Shown: positions 45,149 through 56,037 of the stretch, one piece after another
Layout of the letters: every line of letters starts with the position of its first letter
Numbering within the stretch: the first letter of the stretch is position 1
Assembly (NCBI RefSeq): GCF_947855115.1
Contig: NZ_CANTZW010000002.1
Span: 310,001 to 374,000 of the forward strand
Source: an uncultured Parabacteroides sp.
GTDB lineage: Bacteria > Bacteroidota > Bacteroidia > Bacteroidales > Tannerellaceae
Reading direction: 5' to 3'
DNA length: 64,000 nucleotides
The notes under the pieces: generated by a model
The model's input: only the letters and a program-made list of their open reading frames with translations
Told to the model about the DNA's origin: nothing
The model's database searches: none
Position numbers and translations under genes: made by a program

Positions 45149-47530
45149 TTATAATGTATAAGAAATAGCCACTTGGAAATTACGAGGCATACTTGGTACC
45201 ATCTGTTGTCCGAGCGCTTGGTTATAATAATTGTTGTCAAACAAGTTATTCAAGTTGAATGTAAGATGGACGTTATTATTCAATAGATAAGACATACCGA
45301 AATCAGTTACCCAATACGGATCAAACCAAGAATTGTTTGATGTATTGCGATATACCTTACCGGTATAGCTGCTACTCAAGTGAAACTCCAGATTCTTGAA
45401 GACTCCCCGCGGGATAGTGTAACTACCGTATGCGTAGAAGGTCTGGTTCGGCACGTTGCTCTGCCAATTTCCTTCTTGGCTGTTCAATTGTTGCTTCGTC
45501 TCGTCTGGCTTATTACCATAAATAGCCTCGATTAATTCCGGATCTTTTACCTCTTTCATCTCCCGGATCTTGGAATCGTTTAATCCATAACCGATAGTTA
45601 ACGCTAAAGTGCTTACCGGAGAAAGAGTGACATCAAAATCAAAACCCTTGGAATCTTGTACGCCAACTTGCCCGATTACGCTCATCGTGGTAGTCTCTCC
45701 GTTTACTTCTACTTGATAATTATTGGTCAATGTAGCCGTACTGTTCATCTTTCGGATATAGAACACGCTGGCGTTGGCACTTAAGATATTGCTCAACTGA
45801 TATTTAAGACCAACCTCGGCTTGGTAACCTTTCTCTGGCTTGAATACTTCCTCGTTGCGGGCTGGCTCGAAGCGCTCTCCGTCTCCTCCCACATAAATGA
45901 CATTATCTTGATAGAACGTACGGATCGGCTTGAAGAAAGAAGCGAAAGAGGCATAGATGGATGTATTCGGATGGGGCAAATAGACCGCTCCGAAGCGATA
46001 GGTCAACGCCTTGTTCTTTACCATATTGAAACCTGAATGTTCCTCATACTCACGTCGTCCGGTAGGAGTTGTGGCACTAGCGGACATATAGCGGAAAAAG
46101 TCGTAACGTAAAGCGGCTAATACCTTCCACTGTTCACTGAACTCAACCATATCTTGAAGATAAAGGCTGTTGGAATAATGATGCGTAACCGTTGCCTTAG
46201 AGAATTTGCTCGTCATATATCCCATACTATGCGGATCGTAGACGGAAACATGTGAATAGAGTCCCGGTCCTTGAACGTCGTCCCCTAATTGGTATCCGGT
46301 ATAGCTTGTACGGTTTAAAGCTACGAAAGAGTAACCTCCCATATAAGTATGCTTTATCTCGCCTGTATTGAATTTACCGCTTAACTCCAACGTATTGGCG
46401 ACAGTCTTGGAGATATGAGAGAAACGAAGCGGGAAAGAAAGGTATACACTGTCTAAGCAGATATATTTTTTCTGTCCGTCTTTCATGTAATAATGATCAT
46501 AGATAGGATCGTCACTTTCAAGATAGTCGAGAGCTTCCGTTCCAAAATAGTTGATATCATCGTTATTGAAAGAAAGGCGATCCGTCAATTTTGCGCCATT
46601 TCCAAAGATATGTGTATATTGCGCAGATACGTTCCAAGCATGATTCTTCATGAAATCGGACTCGTTATTATAGCGAGCCTCACGGTCAAGCCCCGGTAAC
46701 ATATCATTTTTGTGGAGATACAACTCTCCCGTCTGTGCGTTATACACATCATTCGCCATTAAATCGGGAAGACCGATCTCTGTCCCGTAAAAGTCGCGGT
46801 TAAAACCTCCGCGAACATCCAATATGTCACGTTCCGTCATTTTAGCCTGCAATGCCAGATAACCGGAAAAGCGACGATTGCCATTATCGCGCCAACCCTC
46901 TTGATCGGAAAAATTGACATTCGCGTAGTAATTGACCGGACCGACTAATTTACCGCCCATACCAAGCGTAGCCTCTTTATTCTCGTAACTTCCGTATGCC
47001 AGCCGCGCATTGACACTTTGCTTCTCCGAAGGGGATTTGCGGACGATATTCAAGGTTCCACCTACAGCTGAGTGTCCGTAAAGCACAGAAGCCGGTCCTT
47101 TCAATAGCTCAATAGACTCGATACATGACAGATCGGGTACAGGATAAGAGTTATTTATAGCTGAACGTTCATCGCGTATGCCATCTATCATCATGATAGA
47201 ATGATCGAAACCGCGAATAGATAGTTGCTGGAATGCGCCATAGGTTGTTTGGAATCGTACACCGGGCATAAAGCGTACCGCATCTTGAATATTACGGATA
47301 CCACGTAATTCCAGGCTGCTCGCCGTAACGCTATTGATAGAAATAGGAAGATATTTCATGGGTACATCCAACTTCGTGATTTGTGGATGATGTTTGCGTG
47401 CGGCGGTCGCTACGACTTCTTGAATATTAAATGTCGTGTCGGCGAAATTTGTGTATTCCTTCTTGTGTTGCGCCTGCATCGTGCTGATACATAAAGCTGT
47501 CAGCGGTAAAATCGTTAAAACTCTTTTCAT
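45149..47530 (-). CDS. TonB-dependent outer membrane receptor (siderophore/cobalamin class)
   Basis: 793 residues. The signal peptide (VLTILPLTALCISTMQAQ) is followed by a TonB-box-like region, a plug domain (LRGIRNIQDAVRFMPGVRF, SIRGFDHSIMMIDGIRDE, IESIELLKGPASVLYGH, GGTLNIVRKSP) and a 22-strand barrel ending in the aromatic-rich QVAISYTL. It lacks the SusC-type carboxypeptidase-like N-terminal domain. Plug motifs resemble ferric-siderophore receptors. Within a cobalamin operon behind a cobalamin riboswitch it may import cobalt complexes, corrinoid or tetrapyrrole; the substrate cannot be read from the sequence. Confidence 0.9.
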   Translation of the reverse strand: MKRVLTILPLTALCISTMQAQHKKEYTNFADTTFNIQEVVATAARKHHPQITKLDVPMKYLPISINSVTASSLELRGIRNIQDAVRFMPGVRFQTTYGAFQQLSIRGFDHSIMMIDGIRDERSAINNSYPVPDLSCIESIELLKGPASVLYGHSAVGGTLNIVRKSPSEKQSVNARLAYGSYENKEATLGMGGKLVGPVNYYANVNFSDQEGWRDNGNRRFSGYLALQAKMTERDILDVRGGFNRDFYGTEIGLPDLMANDVYNAQTGELYLHKNDMLPGLDREARYNNESDFMKNHAWNVSAQYTHIFGNGAKLTDRLSFNNDDINYFGTEALDYLESDDPIYDHYYMKDGQKKYICLDSVYLSFPLRFSHISKTVANTLELSGKFNTGEIKHTYMGGYSFVALNRTSYTGYQLGDDVQGPGLYSHVSVYDPHSMGYMTSKFSKATVTHHYSNSLYLQDMVEFSEQWKVLAALRYDFFRYMSASATTPTGRREYEEHSGFNMVKNKALTYRFGAVYLPHPNTSIYASFASFFKPIRTFYQDNVIYVGGDGERFEPARNEEVFKPEKGYQAEVGLKYQLSNILSANASVFYIRKMNSTATLTNNYQVEVNGETTTMSVIGQVGVQDSKGFDFDVTLSPVSTLALTIGYGLNDSKIREMKEVKDPELIEAIYGNKPDETKQQLNSQEGNWQSNVPNQTFYAYGSYTIPRGVFKNLEFHLSSSYTGKVYRNTSNNSWFDPYWVTDFGMSYLLNNNVHLTFNLNNLFDNNYYNQALGQQMVPSMPRNFQVAISYTL

Positions 47531-47634
47531 TTATTTATAATTATATTTGCTATTTATAGACACATAAAATCCTTTTCGAAAGAAATTTCTTTTTCTTCCG
47601 AGAGAAAATAAAATATAAATGGGGATAACTTCTT

Positions 47635-48555
47635 TTAATCCTTTTCTACCGCATAAGCTTTTTTCTTATCAACGATATCGATCATCTTATGTTTGGCTAT
47701 AAACCGGGCGTGTTCGATAAAAATTTTCTGGATATCCGGATTCTGTCCCAAGCCTTCCATAAAGACGCTTACCTCGTAACCTTTCTTTTCCAGATCCTCT
47801 TTCCAGTCACCGGCGATGTCGTTTTTCGCATGGTCTCCGGCAACAAACATAAATGGCATCAACAAGACTTTCTTCGCCCCACTTGCCTTTACTTGCGCTT
47901 CCATTGTATCAAAGGAAGGATAACCTTCAATGGTTCCTACGGAATAGTTCTTGAACCCCTTCTCTTTCAACATATAATCCAACATGGCATACTGGGCTGT
48001 CGCCGGAGTATAAGTACCATGACCTACCAATAAAGTAGCACCTTCTTTCGCCCCATTTTTTGTGATAGCGGCGATTACCGCCTCATAATCCTCCGGTGTA
48101 TACAATAAAGGGTTGCCGATACGGATTTCCTTGAAAGAAGACTTCATCCGGGCAACATCCTTACGTAAAGACTCCATCTCAATACCTTCGATTATATTCG
48201 TGGATTGGATCAAGATATGTGTATAACCATCGGCTTTTAATTTTTCCAAAGCCTCGATCGGGTTTAGTTTCTCTATGCCGCGGGCTTTTAAGCGGCGCAT
48301 TACAATACGAGAGGTCCATGCTTCACGTACTTCAACCTCTTTGAATGCTTCTTTCGCTTTTTGATTGATCACGTCGATTGTCAAGGCGCGGGTATCATCA
48401 TGAGTCGTTCCAAAATGTACCATCAGCAAGGCAGGTTTATCACCCGGCTGTAAAGAGCCGAACAAATCAGAAGCCACGAAATTCTCACCACCATGCGCAT
48501 GGCAAGTAATGCTGATAATTAGCAAGAAAAAAGATAGTAAATGTTTTGTCATCAT
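47635..48555 (-). CDS. cbiK: Exported sirohydrochlorin cobaltochelatase
   Basis: 306 residues with a clear signal peptide (LLSFFLLIISITCHAHG), so the enzyme is predicted in the periplasm. The class II chelatase fold is recognisable: ALLMVHFGTTHDDTR, AWTSRIVMRRL, ILIQSTNIIEG, and two metal-site histidines in LLVGHGTYTPA and MFVAGDHAKNDIAGDW. CbiK inserts Co2+ into sirohydrochlorin at the start of the anaerobic cobalamin route. Periplasmic CbiK forms are known from sulfate reducers. Placement directly before the TonB receptor raises the possibility of metal or tetrapyrrole handling during uptake. First gene behind the cobalamin riboswitch. Confidence 0.92.
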   Translation of the reverse strand: MMTKHLLSFFLLIISITCHAHGGENFVASDLFGSLQPGDKPALLMVHFGTTHDDTRALTIDVINQKAKEAFKEVEVREAWTSRIVMRRLKARGIEKLNPIEALEKLKADGYTHILIQSTNIIEGIEMESLRKDVARMKSSFKEIRIGNPLLYTPEDYEAVIAAITKNGAKEGATLLVGHGTYTPATAQYAMLDYMLKEKGFKNYSVGTIEGYPSFDTMEAQVKASGAKKVLLMPFMFVAGDHAKNDIAGDWKEDLEKKGYEVSVFMEGLGQNPDIQKIFIEHARFIAKHKMIDIVDKKKAYAVEKD

Positions 48556-48653
48556 ATAAATATATTAATAGTTAGAATACATATCAATCCCTTGAGACAA
48601 AGTATTATTTTGTCTCCGAAAAACATGTAGATATTGGTGATACTTCTATCATC

Positions 48654-48683
48654 TTAATTACTCCTGGCCCCGGGAGGAATTAA
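48654..48683 (-). promoter_or_regulatory. Hairpin between cobalamin riboswitch and cbiK (possible expression platform)
   Basis: Arms 48654-48664 and 48673-48683 pair (TTAATT, one mismatch, then CTCC/GGAG) around an 8-nt loop. It follows the aptamer in the direction of transcription and precedes cbiK by about 100 bp. No U-run follows, so translational or processing control seems more likely than termination. Confidence 0.5.
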
Positions 48684-48697
48684 TCTTTATTTCGCTT

Positions 48698-48870
48698 GGC
48701 AGGTTTCCTGACTGGCTTGGAAAGCAGCCTTCCCATCTTTAATAAGACAGTGGCATAGCGGAACGCTTTCCTTTTCAAGAGCTTCACAGTAGCGGGCACT
48801 GTTCCGGATTCTAACCGGATTCCCTTTTATAAAGTTGTCGGAAGACAGACTTTATCACCTAAGCGGTCGC
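48698..48870 (-). ncRNA. Cobalamin riboswitch
   Basis: On the minus strand the RNA includes AATCCGG, GGAACAGTGCCCGCTACTG (core) and ends in the B12 box AGCCAGTCAGGAAACCTGCC at 48698-48717. All are conserved parts of the adenosylcobalamin-type aptamer. It should turn down the whole minus-strand operon from cbiK to cobK-cbiD when cobalamin is plentiful. The surrounding 48556-48963 gap also holds the hairpin at 48654-48683 and the leader of aspT. Confidence 0.96.
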
Positions 48871-48963
48871 AAATTTATATAAATAATCTCGAAAAATAAC
48901 AACATATTTCAAAGAATCCATGTTCCAATAGCATCTTTTTTGTTTAACATCAAATAAATAGAT

Positions 48964-50661
48964 ATGGAATGGATAACTAATTTACTTCAACATTATCCGG
49001 AGCTAGCTATTTTTATAACCTTAGCTCTCGGTTTCTGGATTGGCAAGTTTAAGATAAAAAAATTCACGCTGGGAACGGTTACCAGCGTATTATTGGTTGG
49101 TGTATTAATCGGGCAATTGAAAATCGATATAAGCGGACCGTTAAAGTCCGTCTTTTTCTTGATGTTCCTTTTTGCCGTAGGATATAGCGTAGGGCCGCAA
49201 TTCTTTCGGGGATTAAAAAAAGAAGGTCTTCCTCAAATGCTTTTCGCCGCCGTCATGTGTATATTTTGTTTAATCGCTCCTTTTTTGCTGGCGAAACTTA
49301 TGGGATATAACGCAGGCGAGGCTGCGGGATTATTGGCGGGTTCCCAGACGATGTCGGCGGTATTAGGAGTTGCCGAGGATACGATCGGACAGATGAATAT
49401 TAGCGATACGGATAAAAGCGCTATGGTAAACGTAATGCCCGTGGCCTATGCGGTAACTTATATTTTCGGAACGGCAGGGTCCGCATGGCTGGTAAGTGAT
49501 ATCGGACCACGTCTTTTAGGAGGGCTCGACCATGTGAAAAAAGCATGTAAAGAGTTAGAGGCCAAAATGGGAAGTAACGATGAGAGTGAGCAACCGGGTT
49601 TTATGCCAGCCGCCCGTACCGTAACTTTCCGGGCGTATAAGATCAGTAATGAATGGTTCAAGGAAGGTAAAAGCGTAAAGCAGTTGGAGGAATATCTAGA
49701 CCGGTTAGGACGGCATTTGTTTGTGGAGCGTGTCCGTGTCAATAACGTAGTGACCGATGTTAAACCGGATTTGGTTTTACATACCGGAAATGAGGTTGTC
49801 TTAAGCGGGCGCCGTGAATTCGTGATCGGAGAGGAGAATTGGATTGGTGACGAGGTCAATGACATAGAGCTACTCGATTTTCCGGCAGAGACATTACCCG
49901 TTTTAGTGATCCATAAAGAATACGTGGGGAAAAAGGTCTGCTATTTACGTAATCAATCCTTTATGCATGGTGTTAGCATCAAATCCATAAAGCGTGCGGG
50001 TATCAATATCCCGGTCTTGGCCGCTACGGTGATAGATTCCGGAGATATGCTGGAATTGGTAGGCATGAAACCGGAGGTGAATAAGGCGGCTACGACTTTA
50101 GGATATCCCGATCGTCCAACCAATCAGACAGATTTAATCTTCGTGGGTATCGGTATTTTCTTAGGGGGAATCCTAGGTTCGCTCGCAATCCATTTCGGAG
50201 GTGTTCCGATTAGTTTGAGTACAAGTGGCGGCGCTTTGATAGCCGGGCTTGTCTTTGGATGGCTTCGTTCCAAACATCCGACATTCGGACGTATACCGGA
50301 ACCTTCCGTCTGGATATTGAATAATCTGGGATTAAATATGTTTATCGCTGTGGTTGGTATCACGGCGGGGCCCAGTTTTGTGACCGGATTGAAGGAAGTA
50401 GGTGTAAGTTTATTTATTATCGGCGCTTTGGCGACATCTATCCCGCTTATCATAGGAATCCTGATGGGACGTTACGTTTTTAAGTTTCATCCGGCTATCA
50501 CTTTAGGTTGTACGGCGGGTTCACGTACGACAACCGCGGCGTTAGGAGCGGTGGAAGATGCCGTAGGAAGTGAGACTCCAGCCTTGGGCTATACCGTTAC
50601 CTATGCGGTGGGTAATACTTTATTGATTATCTGGGGTGTCGTTATCGTACTAATCATGTAA
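48964..50661 (+). CDS. aspT: Aspartate:alanine antiporter (AspT/YidE family)
   Basis: 565 residues. Two blocks of about five membrane helices each ([17 protein letters not shown] to [15 protein letters not shown], and [19 protein letters not shown] to the C-terminus) flank two cytoplasmic RCK/TrkA-C domains (residues about 205-375; [23 protein letters not shown]). The duplicated antiporter motif is visible as [18 protein letters not shown] and [18 protein letters not shown]. With the decarboxylase encoded 12 bp downstream it would exchange external aspartate for alanine, generating proton motive force. Confidence 0.93.
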   Translation: MEWITNLLQHYPELAIFITLALGFWIGKFKIKKFTLGTVTSVLLVGVLIGQLKIDISGPLKSVFFLMFLFAVGYSVGPQFFRGLKKEGLPQMLFAAVMCIFCLIAPFLLAKLMGYNAGEAAGLLAGSQTMSAVLGVAEDTIGQMNISDTDKSAMVNVMPVAYAVTYIFGTAGSAWLVSDIGPRLLGGLDHVKKACKELEAKMGSNDESEQPGFMPAARTVTFRAYKISNEWFKEGKSVKQLEEYLDRLGRHLFVERVRVNNVVTDVKPDLVLHTGNEVVLSGRREFVIGEENWIGDEVNDIELLDFPAETLPVLVIHKEYVGKKVCYLRNQSFMHGVSIKSIKRAGINIPVLAATVIDSGDMLELVGMKPEVNKAATTLGYPDRPTNQTDLIFVGIGIFLGGILGSLAIHFGGVPISLSTSGGALIAGLVFGWLRSKHPTFGRIPEPSVWILNNLGLNMFIAVVGITAGPSFVTGLKEVGVSLFIIGALATSIPLIIGILMGRYVFKFHPAITLGCTAGSRTTTAALGAVEDAVGSETPALGYTVTYAVGNTLLIIWGVVIVLIM

Positions 50662-50673
50662 TATATATAATGT

Positions 50674-52317
50674 ATGGAAAAGAAGAAAATACAGATCACT
50701 AGAGAATATGAGAAAAAGATGTCGGAGATTAGCCCTTTCGAGCTAAAGAACATCTTGATAGAGTTGGCAGATGAAAGCGCCCGTAAAAGTACGCACATCA
50801 TGTTAAACGCAGGAAGGGGAAATCCAAACTGGATCAGTACGGTTCCCCGGGAGGCATTCTTCTTATTAGGACAGTTCGCTTTGGAGGAATGCCAACGGGA
50901 AACAGAATTAGCGGATGAAATGGCCGGAGCCGCAGGAGTTCCCAACCGGAAAAGGATCGCGTCTCGTTTCGTACAGTTTCTAAAGAAACATGCGCAATCT
51001 CCCGGCGCTACTTTATTGAGGGAAACCTACGAATATCTGGTCACGGGAAAAGGAGTAGATGAAAATGAGCTTGTACACGAATGGGCTGAAGGTATCATTG
51101 GCGATCAATATCCGGTTCCCGATCGTATCTTAGAACATACGGAAATACTCGTGCGGGATTATTTAAATCAAGAATTATGTGATAACCGGCCCCCCAAGGG
51201 AGTATTCGACCTTTTCGCTACCGAGGGTGGAACCGCCGCCATGTGTTACATCTTCGATTCCTTGCAACAGAATTTCTTGTTGAATAGGGGAGACAAGATC
51301 GTTCTTTTCGCTCCGGTATTCACTCCTTATATAGAGATTCCGGAACAGGCTCGTTATCTTTTTGATGTCATAGAGATAAAAGCCTTGAAGATGACAAAAG
51401 ACGGTTATCACACGTGGCAATACCAAGAAAAGGATTTAGATGTCCTGAGAGATCCTAGCGTGAAAGCCGCTTTCATAACAAACCCGAGTAATCCACCTTC
51501 ATATGGATTGACAAAAACATTGATGAATAGGATCGTTGAGATCGTACGAAACGACAATCCCAACCTTATGATCATTACGGATGATGTGTATGCGACATTT
51601 ATTCCGCATTTTCGCTCGATAATGGCCGAGTTACCGGAGAATACGCTATGTGTCTACTCTTTCTCCAAATATTTTGGAGCAACCGGATGGAGATTGGCGG
51701 TAATCGCTTTACATCAAGATAATATTTACGACCGGATGATCCGTGAATTGCCCACAGATAAACAGGAACTTCTGAAAAAACGATATAGCAGCCTATCCTT
51801 ACATCCCGAAGATATCCGTTTCATTGACCGTATGGTAGCCGATAGTCGCCAAGTAGCCTTGAATCATACGGCCGGTCTTTCCTTACCACAACAAACACAA
51901 ATGTCTCTGTTTGCGTCGTTCGCCTTATTAGATACGGAAAATACCTATAAGAAAAGGATGCAGGATATGATCCGCGAGCGTTTACACACATTGTGGGAAA
52001 GCACCGGATTCACCTTATTGGACGACCCTTTGCGTGCGGGATATTATAGCGAGATCGATATGCTTGTCTGGGCTAAGAAATTCTACGGGGACGATTTCGT
52101 GGAATATCTAAAAAAGAATTACGAACCTCTGGATGTCGTTTTCCGTCTGGCACAGGAAACTTCCTTGGTTTTATTGAATGGAGGAGGCTTTGATGCTCCC
52201 GAGTGGTCTATCCGGGTATCTCTAGCCAATCTTAAACGAGAAGATTATGTTCGGATCGGGAAGGGTATCGCATCTATTTTGCATAGTTATGCCCAAAGAT
52301 GGAAAGAGTATAAATAA
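50674..52317 (+). CDS. aspD: Aspartate 4-decarboxylase / transaminase
   Basis: 547 residues of the fold-type I PLP family, longer than ordinary aspartate aminotransferase as expected for AspD. Motifs: LNAGRGNPNWI, PPKGVFDLFATEGGTAAM, ITNPSNPPSYGL, ITDDVYATFIPHF and the PLP-lysine YSFSKYFGATGWRL. It converts L-aspartate to L-alanine and CO2, consuming a proton. Together with AspT this forms the decarboxylative energy cycle known from lactobacilli. An AT-rich hairpin (52338-52382) follows. Confidence 0.95.
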   Translation: MEKKKIQITREYEKKMSEISPFELKNILIELADESARKSTHIMLNAGRGNPNWISTVPREAFFLLGQFALEECQRETELADEMAGAAGVPNRKRIASRFVQFLKKHAQSPGATLLRETYEYLVTGKGVDENELVHEWAEGIIGDQYPVPDRILEHTEILVRDYLNQELCDNRPPKGVFDLFATEGGTAAMCYIFDSLQQNFLLNRGDKIVLFAPVFTPYIEIPEQARYLFDVIEIKALKMTKDGYHTWQYQEKDLDVLRDPSVKAAFITNPSNPPSYGLTKTLMNRIVEIVRNDNPNLMIITDDVYATFIPHFRSIMAELPENTLCVYSFSKYFGATGWRLAVIALHQDNIYDRMIRELPTDKQELLKKRYSSLSLHPEDIRFIDRMVADSRQVALNHTAGLSLPQQTQMSLFASFALLDTENTYKKRMQDMIRERLHTLWESTGFTLLDDPLRAGYYSEIDMLVWAKKFYGDDFVEYLKKNYEPLDVVFRLAQETSLVLLNGGGFDAPEWSIRVSLANLKREDYVRIGKGIASILHSYAQRWKEYK

Positions 52318-52337
52318 TCTCTATAGCCTCATAGAAA

Positions 52338-52382
52338 TTATCAAACAAATTGTATCTCATTATATTATATATTTGTTGATAA
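52338..52382 (+). terminator. Weak AT-rich hairpin after aspD
   Basis: TTATCAAACAAAT (52338-52350) pairs with ATTTGTTGATAA (52371-52382) with one bulged A and a 20-nt loop. It lacks a strong U-run and is only a candidate terminator. Confidence 0.3.
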
Positions 52383-52443
52383 TAAAAACAAGGATTCACT
52401 GGCAGATGTCTTCTTTATTACATTTTAGCTGGTTATAGATAAA

Positions 52444-52451
52444 TATATTTG
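52444..52451 (+). promoter_or_regulatory. Bacteroidetes -7 element of the aconitase operon
   Basis: TATATTTG, a perfect TAnnTTTG, 26 bp upstream of the aconitase start. A second match at 52368-52375 is probably chance in AT-rich DNA. Confidence 0.55.
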
Positions 52452-52477
52452 CGAAAGGCTTCAACAAAAAAACGAAT

Positions 52478-54733
52478 ATGAATATGGTGTACGACATTGA
52501 CATGCTTAGAAATTTCTATGCGAATTTCCCCAAAAGAGTAGACACAGCCCGTGAACGTATCGGTGGTCGCCCAATGACCTTGGCCGAGAAAATCTTATAT
52601 GCGCATCTATACGATGAAAGTTCGACCCGCCTTTTCAGAAGAGGTGAGGATTATGTGAATTTCCGTCCCGACCGTGTGGCTATGCAAGATGCCACCGCTC
52701 AAATGGCGCTTTTACAATTCATGAACGCCGGGAAAGAGAAATCCGCTGTACCGGCTACCGTGCATTGCGACCATTTGATTCAGGCGAATATGGGAGCCAA
52801 GACGGATATAGACACGGCTACCAAAAGTAATAGCGAGGTCTATGATTTCTTGAAATCGGTCTCTGAGAAATATGGGATCGGTTTCTGGAAACCCGGGGCA
52901 GGTATCATTCATCAAGTGGTATTGGAGAATTATGCGTTCCCCGGCGGTATGATGGTAGGAACAGATTCGCATACCCCGAATGCCGGAGGACTCGGAATGG
53001 TCGCTATCGGAGTAGGAGGGGCCGATGCTGTGGATGTCATGACCGGAATGGAATGGGAATTGAAGATGCCGAAACTGATCGGTGTTAAGTTGACTGGAAG
53101 TTTGAGCGGCTGGGCCTCACCGAAGGACGTGATTCTTAAGTTAGCGGGCATCTTGACCGTAAAAGGTGGAACGAACGCTATCATCGAGTATTTCGGTCCG
53201 GGTACCTCCTCAATCTCAGCGACCGGAAAAGCGACGATCTGTAATATGGGTGCCGAGGTAGGAGCGACTACTTCCTTATTCCCCTTCGATCGTACGATGG
53301 CTCAATATCTTCGTGCCACGGGACGTGACGAGGTAGCGAGTTGGGCCGAAGCTATCGGTGAGTATCTGGAAGCGGATATGGACGTTCGTGCCGAGCCTGA
53401 TAAGTTCTACGATCGTGTAATCGTTATAAACCTTTCCGAGTTGGAACCGCATATCAACGGTCCGTTCACGCCGGACGCGGCTACACCTATCTCGGAGTTT
53501 GCCGCGAAAGTAAAAGCGAATGGCTATCCCCGCAAGATGGAGGTCGGGTTAATCGGTTCCTGTACCAACTCTTCTTACCAAGATCTGAGCCGTGCGGCAT
53601 CTATCGCCCGCCAAGCTTATGACAATAAGATACCGGTAGCGGCACCATTGATCATCAACCCAGGTTCCGAGCAAATCCGCTATACAGCGGAAAGAGATGG
53701 CATTATCGGTGATTTCGAACGGATTGGCGCAACTATTATGGCGAATGCCTGCGGTCCTTGTATCGGACAATGGAAACGCCATACGGATGATAATACCCGT
53801 AAGAACTCAATCGTCACTTCCTTTAATCGAAACTTCGCTAAACGTGCGGACGGTAATCCGAATACACATGCTTTTGTCGCATCCCCGGAACTGACTTTGG
53901 CTTTGACCATCGCAGGCGATCTATGTTTCAATCCCTTGACCGATACCTTGAAGACAGAGGATGGCAAGGAAGTGAAACTGAAAGAACCGGAAGGCACGGA
54001 TTTCCCGCCGAAAGGTTTCGATGTAAAAGATAACGGCTATCTGGCACCTACGGGTAAGAACGTTGCGGTGAACATCCATCCGGAATCCAACCGCCTACAG
54101 GTATTAAAGCCTTTCGCTCCTTGGGACGGAGAGGATTTCACGGATATGCCTCTTCTTATCAAGGCTGAAGGTAAATGTACAACGGATCATATCTCAATGG
54201 CTGGTCCATGGTTACGTTTCCGCGGGCATTTGGAAAATATATCGGATAATATGTTGATGGGCGCCGTAAATGCTTTCAACGGGAAGACAAACTCTGTATT
54301 GAATCAGTTGAACAATGAGTACGAGGCAGTCTCTGCCGTAGCGAAACAATACAAGGCAAATGGTATTTCCTCGATCGTCGTAGCGGAAGAAAACTATGGT
54401 GAAGGCTCTTCCCGGGAACATGCGGCCATGGAACCCCGCTTCCTAAACGTAAAAGTGATCCTTGCCAAGAGTTTCGCCCGTATCCACGAGACAAACTTGA
54501 AGAAACAAGGAATGTTAGCATTGACTTTCGCCGATAAAGAGGATTATAGCAAGATCCGTGAGAATGACCATATCTCGATCATCGGATTGAAAGATTTCCA
54601 GCCGGGTAAACCGTTGACAGCCGTTCTTCTTCATGCGGATGGTACACAAGAATCGTTCCCGGTAAATCATACGTATAATGATTTACAAATTAAATGGTTC
54701 AAAGCGGGTTCCGCTTTAAATACAACTCACTAA
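52478..54733 (+). CDS. acnA: Aconitate hydratase
   Basis: 751 residues, the length and type of mitochondrial-like aconitase. The [4Fe-4S] ligands lie in [11 protein letters not shown] and [11 protein letters not shown]; further motifs are [25 protein letters not shown] and the swivel-domain [15 protein letters not shown]. It isomerises citrate and isocitrate. It is the first of three oxidative-branch genes in one operon (24 bp to icd, 2 bp from icd to gltA), which together make 2-oxoglutarate from oxaloacetate and acetyl-CoA. An alternative start 6 nt downstream (third codon ATG) is possible. Confidence 0.97.
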   Translation: MNMVYDIDMLRNFYANFPKRVDTARERIGGRPMTLAEKILYAHLYDESSTRLFRRGEDYVNFRPDRVAMQDATAQMALLQFMNAGKEKSAVPATVHCDHLIQANMGAKTDIDTATKSNSEVYDFLKSVSEKYGIGFWKPGAGIIHQVVLENYAFPGGMMVGTDSHTPNAGGLGMVAIGVGGADAVDVMTGMEWELKMPKLIGVKLTGSLSGWASPKDVILKLAGILTVKGGTNAIIEYFGPGTSSISATGKATICNMGAEVGATTSLFPFDRTMAQYLRATGRDEVASWAEAIGEYLEADMDVRAEPDKFYDRVIVINLSELEPHINGPFTPDAATPISEFAAKVKANGYPRKMEVGLIGSCTNSSYQDLSRAASIARQAYDNKIPVAAPLIINPGSEQIRYTAERDGIIGDFERIGATIMANACGPCIGQWKRHTDDNTRKNSIVTSFNRNFAKRADGNPNTHAFVASPELTLALTIAGDLCFNPLTDTLKTEDGKEVKLKEPEGTDFPPKGFDVKDNGYLAPTGKNVAVNIHPESNRLQVLKPFAPWDGEDFTDMPLLIKAEGKCTTDHISMAGPWLRFRGHLENISDNMLMGAVNAFNGKTNSVLNQLNNEYEAVSAVAKQYKANGISSIVVAEENYGEGSSREHAAMEPRFLNVKVILAKSFARIHETNLKKQGMLALTFADKEDYSKIRENDHISIIGLKDFQPGKPLTAVLLHADGTQESFPVNHTYNDLQIKWFKAGSALNTTH

Positions 54734-54757
54734 GACAAACAAAAAAATCTTGATATC

Positions 54758-56035
54758 ATGAGTAAGATAACAAAGAAAGGTAATCATATTTTCGTTCCGG
54801 ATCATGTGACGATCCCTTATATTGAAGGAGATGGAGTGGGGCCTGAGATCACTCCCGTTAGCCAGAAGATAGTAAACGCAGCCATTAAGCAAGCTTACAA
54901 CGGAACCCGTTCCATCGAATGGAAAGAGGTCTTAGCCGGAGAAAAGGCGTTTAAGCAAACCGGAAACTGGCTTCCCGATGAGACCATGGAGGCATTTCGT
55001 GAATACATTGTCGGAATTAAAGGACCGTTGACAACTCCGATTGGTGGAGGTATCCGTTCATTAAATGTGGCCCTCCGTCAGACTTTGGACTTATATGTTT
55101 GTCTCCGTCCGGTTCGTTGGTTCAAAGGAGTCGTATCGCCGGTAAAGGAACCACAGAAAGTGAATATGTATATTTTCCGTGAGAATACGGAAGATATCTA
55201 TGCCGGTATCGAATGGCAACAAGGGACTCCGGAGGCACAAAAGTTATTGAAGTTCCTCACTGAGGAAATGGGAGTGAAGAAAGTACGTTTCCCGGAAACT
55301 TCCTCTTTCGGTATCAAACCGGTTTCCGTGGAAGGCACGGAACGTCTGGTACGTGCCGCTATAGAATATGCGATATTACATCGATTGCCTAGCGTGACTT
55401 TGGTACACAAAGGCAACATTATGAAATTCACGGAAGGTGGTTTCAAACTATGGGGATACGCTTTAGCGGAACGGGAGTTCGCGGATCTCACTTTTACATG
55501 GCCTCAATATGAGAAAATCAAGAAAGAACAGGGCGAGGAAGCGGCCAACACCGCTTTAGCGGAAGTATCAAAGGCCGGTAAGATCATTATCAAGGATGTC
55601 ATAGCCGATGCTTTCTTGCAAAACACGCTATTAATTCCGGAAGAATACTCCGTGATCGCTACTTTGAACCTGAACGGCGATTATATCTCCGATCAATTGG
55701 CGGCGATGGTAGGGGGCATAGGTATCGCTCCCGGCGCTAATATCAATTATAACAGTGGTCATGCGATCTTCGAAGCTACGCATGGAACCGCTCCTAATAT
55801 TGCGGGAAAGAATCTTGTGAACCCCTCTTCCTTATTATTATCATCCGTGATGATGCTGGAATATATGGGATGGAGCGATGCGGCTAACCTGATTACGTCC
55901 GCTATGGAGCAGGCTTTCTCTGCCGGAGAAGCCACTCATGACTTGGCTCGTTTCATGCCGAACGGCAAATCTCTGGGCACCAAGGAATTTGGTGATCGTA
56001 TCATTTCTATTATCAAAACAATTAAATTAGTATAA
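54758..56035 (+). CDS. icd: Isocitrate dehydrogenase
   Basis: 425 residues. Homodimeric bacterial-type [37 protein letters not shown] (phosphorylatable-Ser region), [39 protein letters not shown] and [12 protein letters not shown]. It decarboxylates isocitrate to 2-oxoglutarate. The residues that in the E. coli enzyme read Lys-Tyr after GTAP and confer NADP preference are Asn-Ile here, and the later Tyr appears to be His (THDLARF), while the Arg is kept. Coenzyme preference is therefore uncertain. Confidence 0.95.
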   Translation: MSKITKKGNHIFVPDHVTIPYIEGDGVGPEITPVSQKIVNAAIKQAYNGTRSIEWKEVLAGEKAFKQTGNWLPDETMEAFREYIVGIKGPLTTPIGGGIRSLNVALRQTLDLYVCLRPVRWFKGVVSPVKEPQKVNMYIFRENTEDIYAGIEWQQGTPEAQKLLKFLTEEMGVKKVRFPETSSFGIKPVSVEGTERLVRAAIEYAILHRLPSVTLVHKGNIMKFTEGGFKLWGYALAEREFADLTFTWPQYEKIKKEQGEEAANTALAEVSKAGKIIIKDVIADAFLQNTLLIPEEYSVIATLNLNGDYISDQLAAMVGGIGIAPGANINYNSGHAIFEATHGTAPNIAGKNLVNPSSLLLSSVMMLEYMGWSDAANLITSAMEQAFSAGEATHDLARFMPNGKSLGTKEFGDRIISIIKTIKLV

Positions 56036-56037
56036 TC

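Noticed and set aside
47545..47565. TATATTTG match upstream of the TonB receptor gene
   Set aside because: It faces away from the receptor gene in AT-rich DNA and has no gene to serve.
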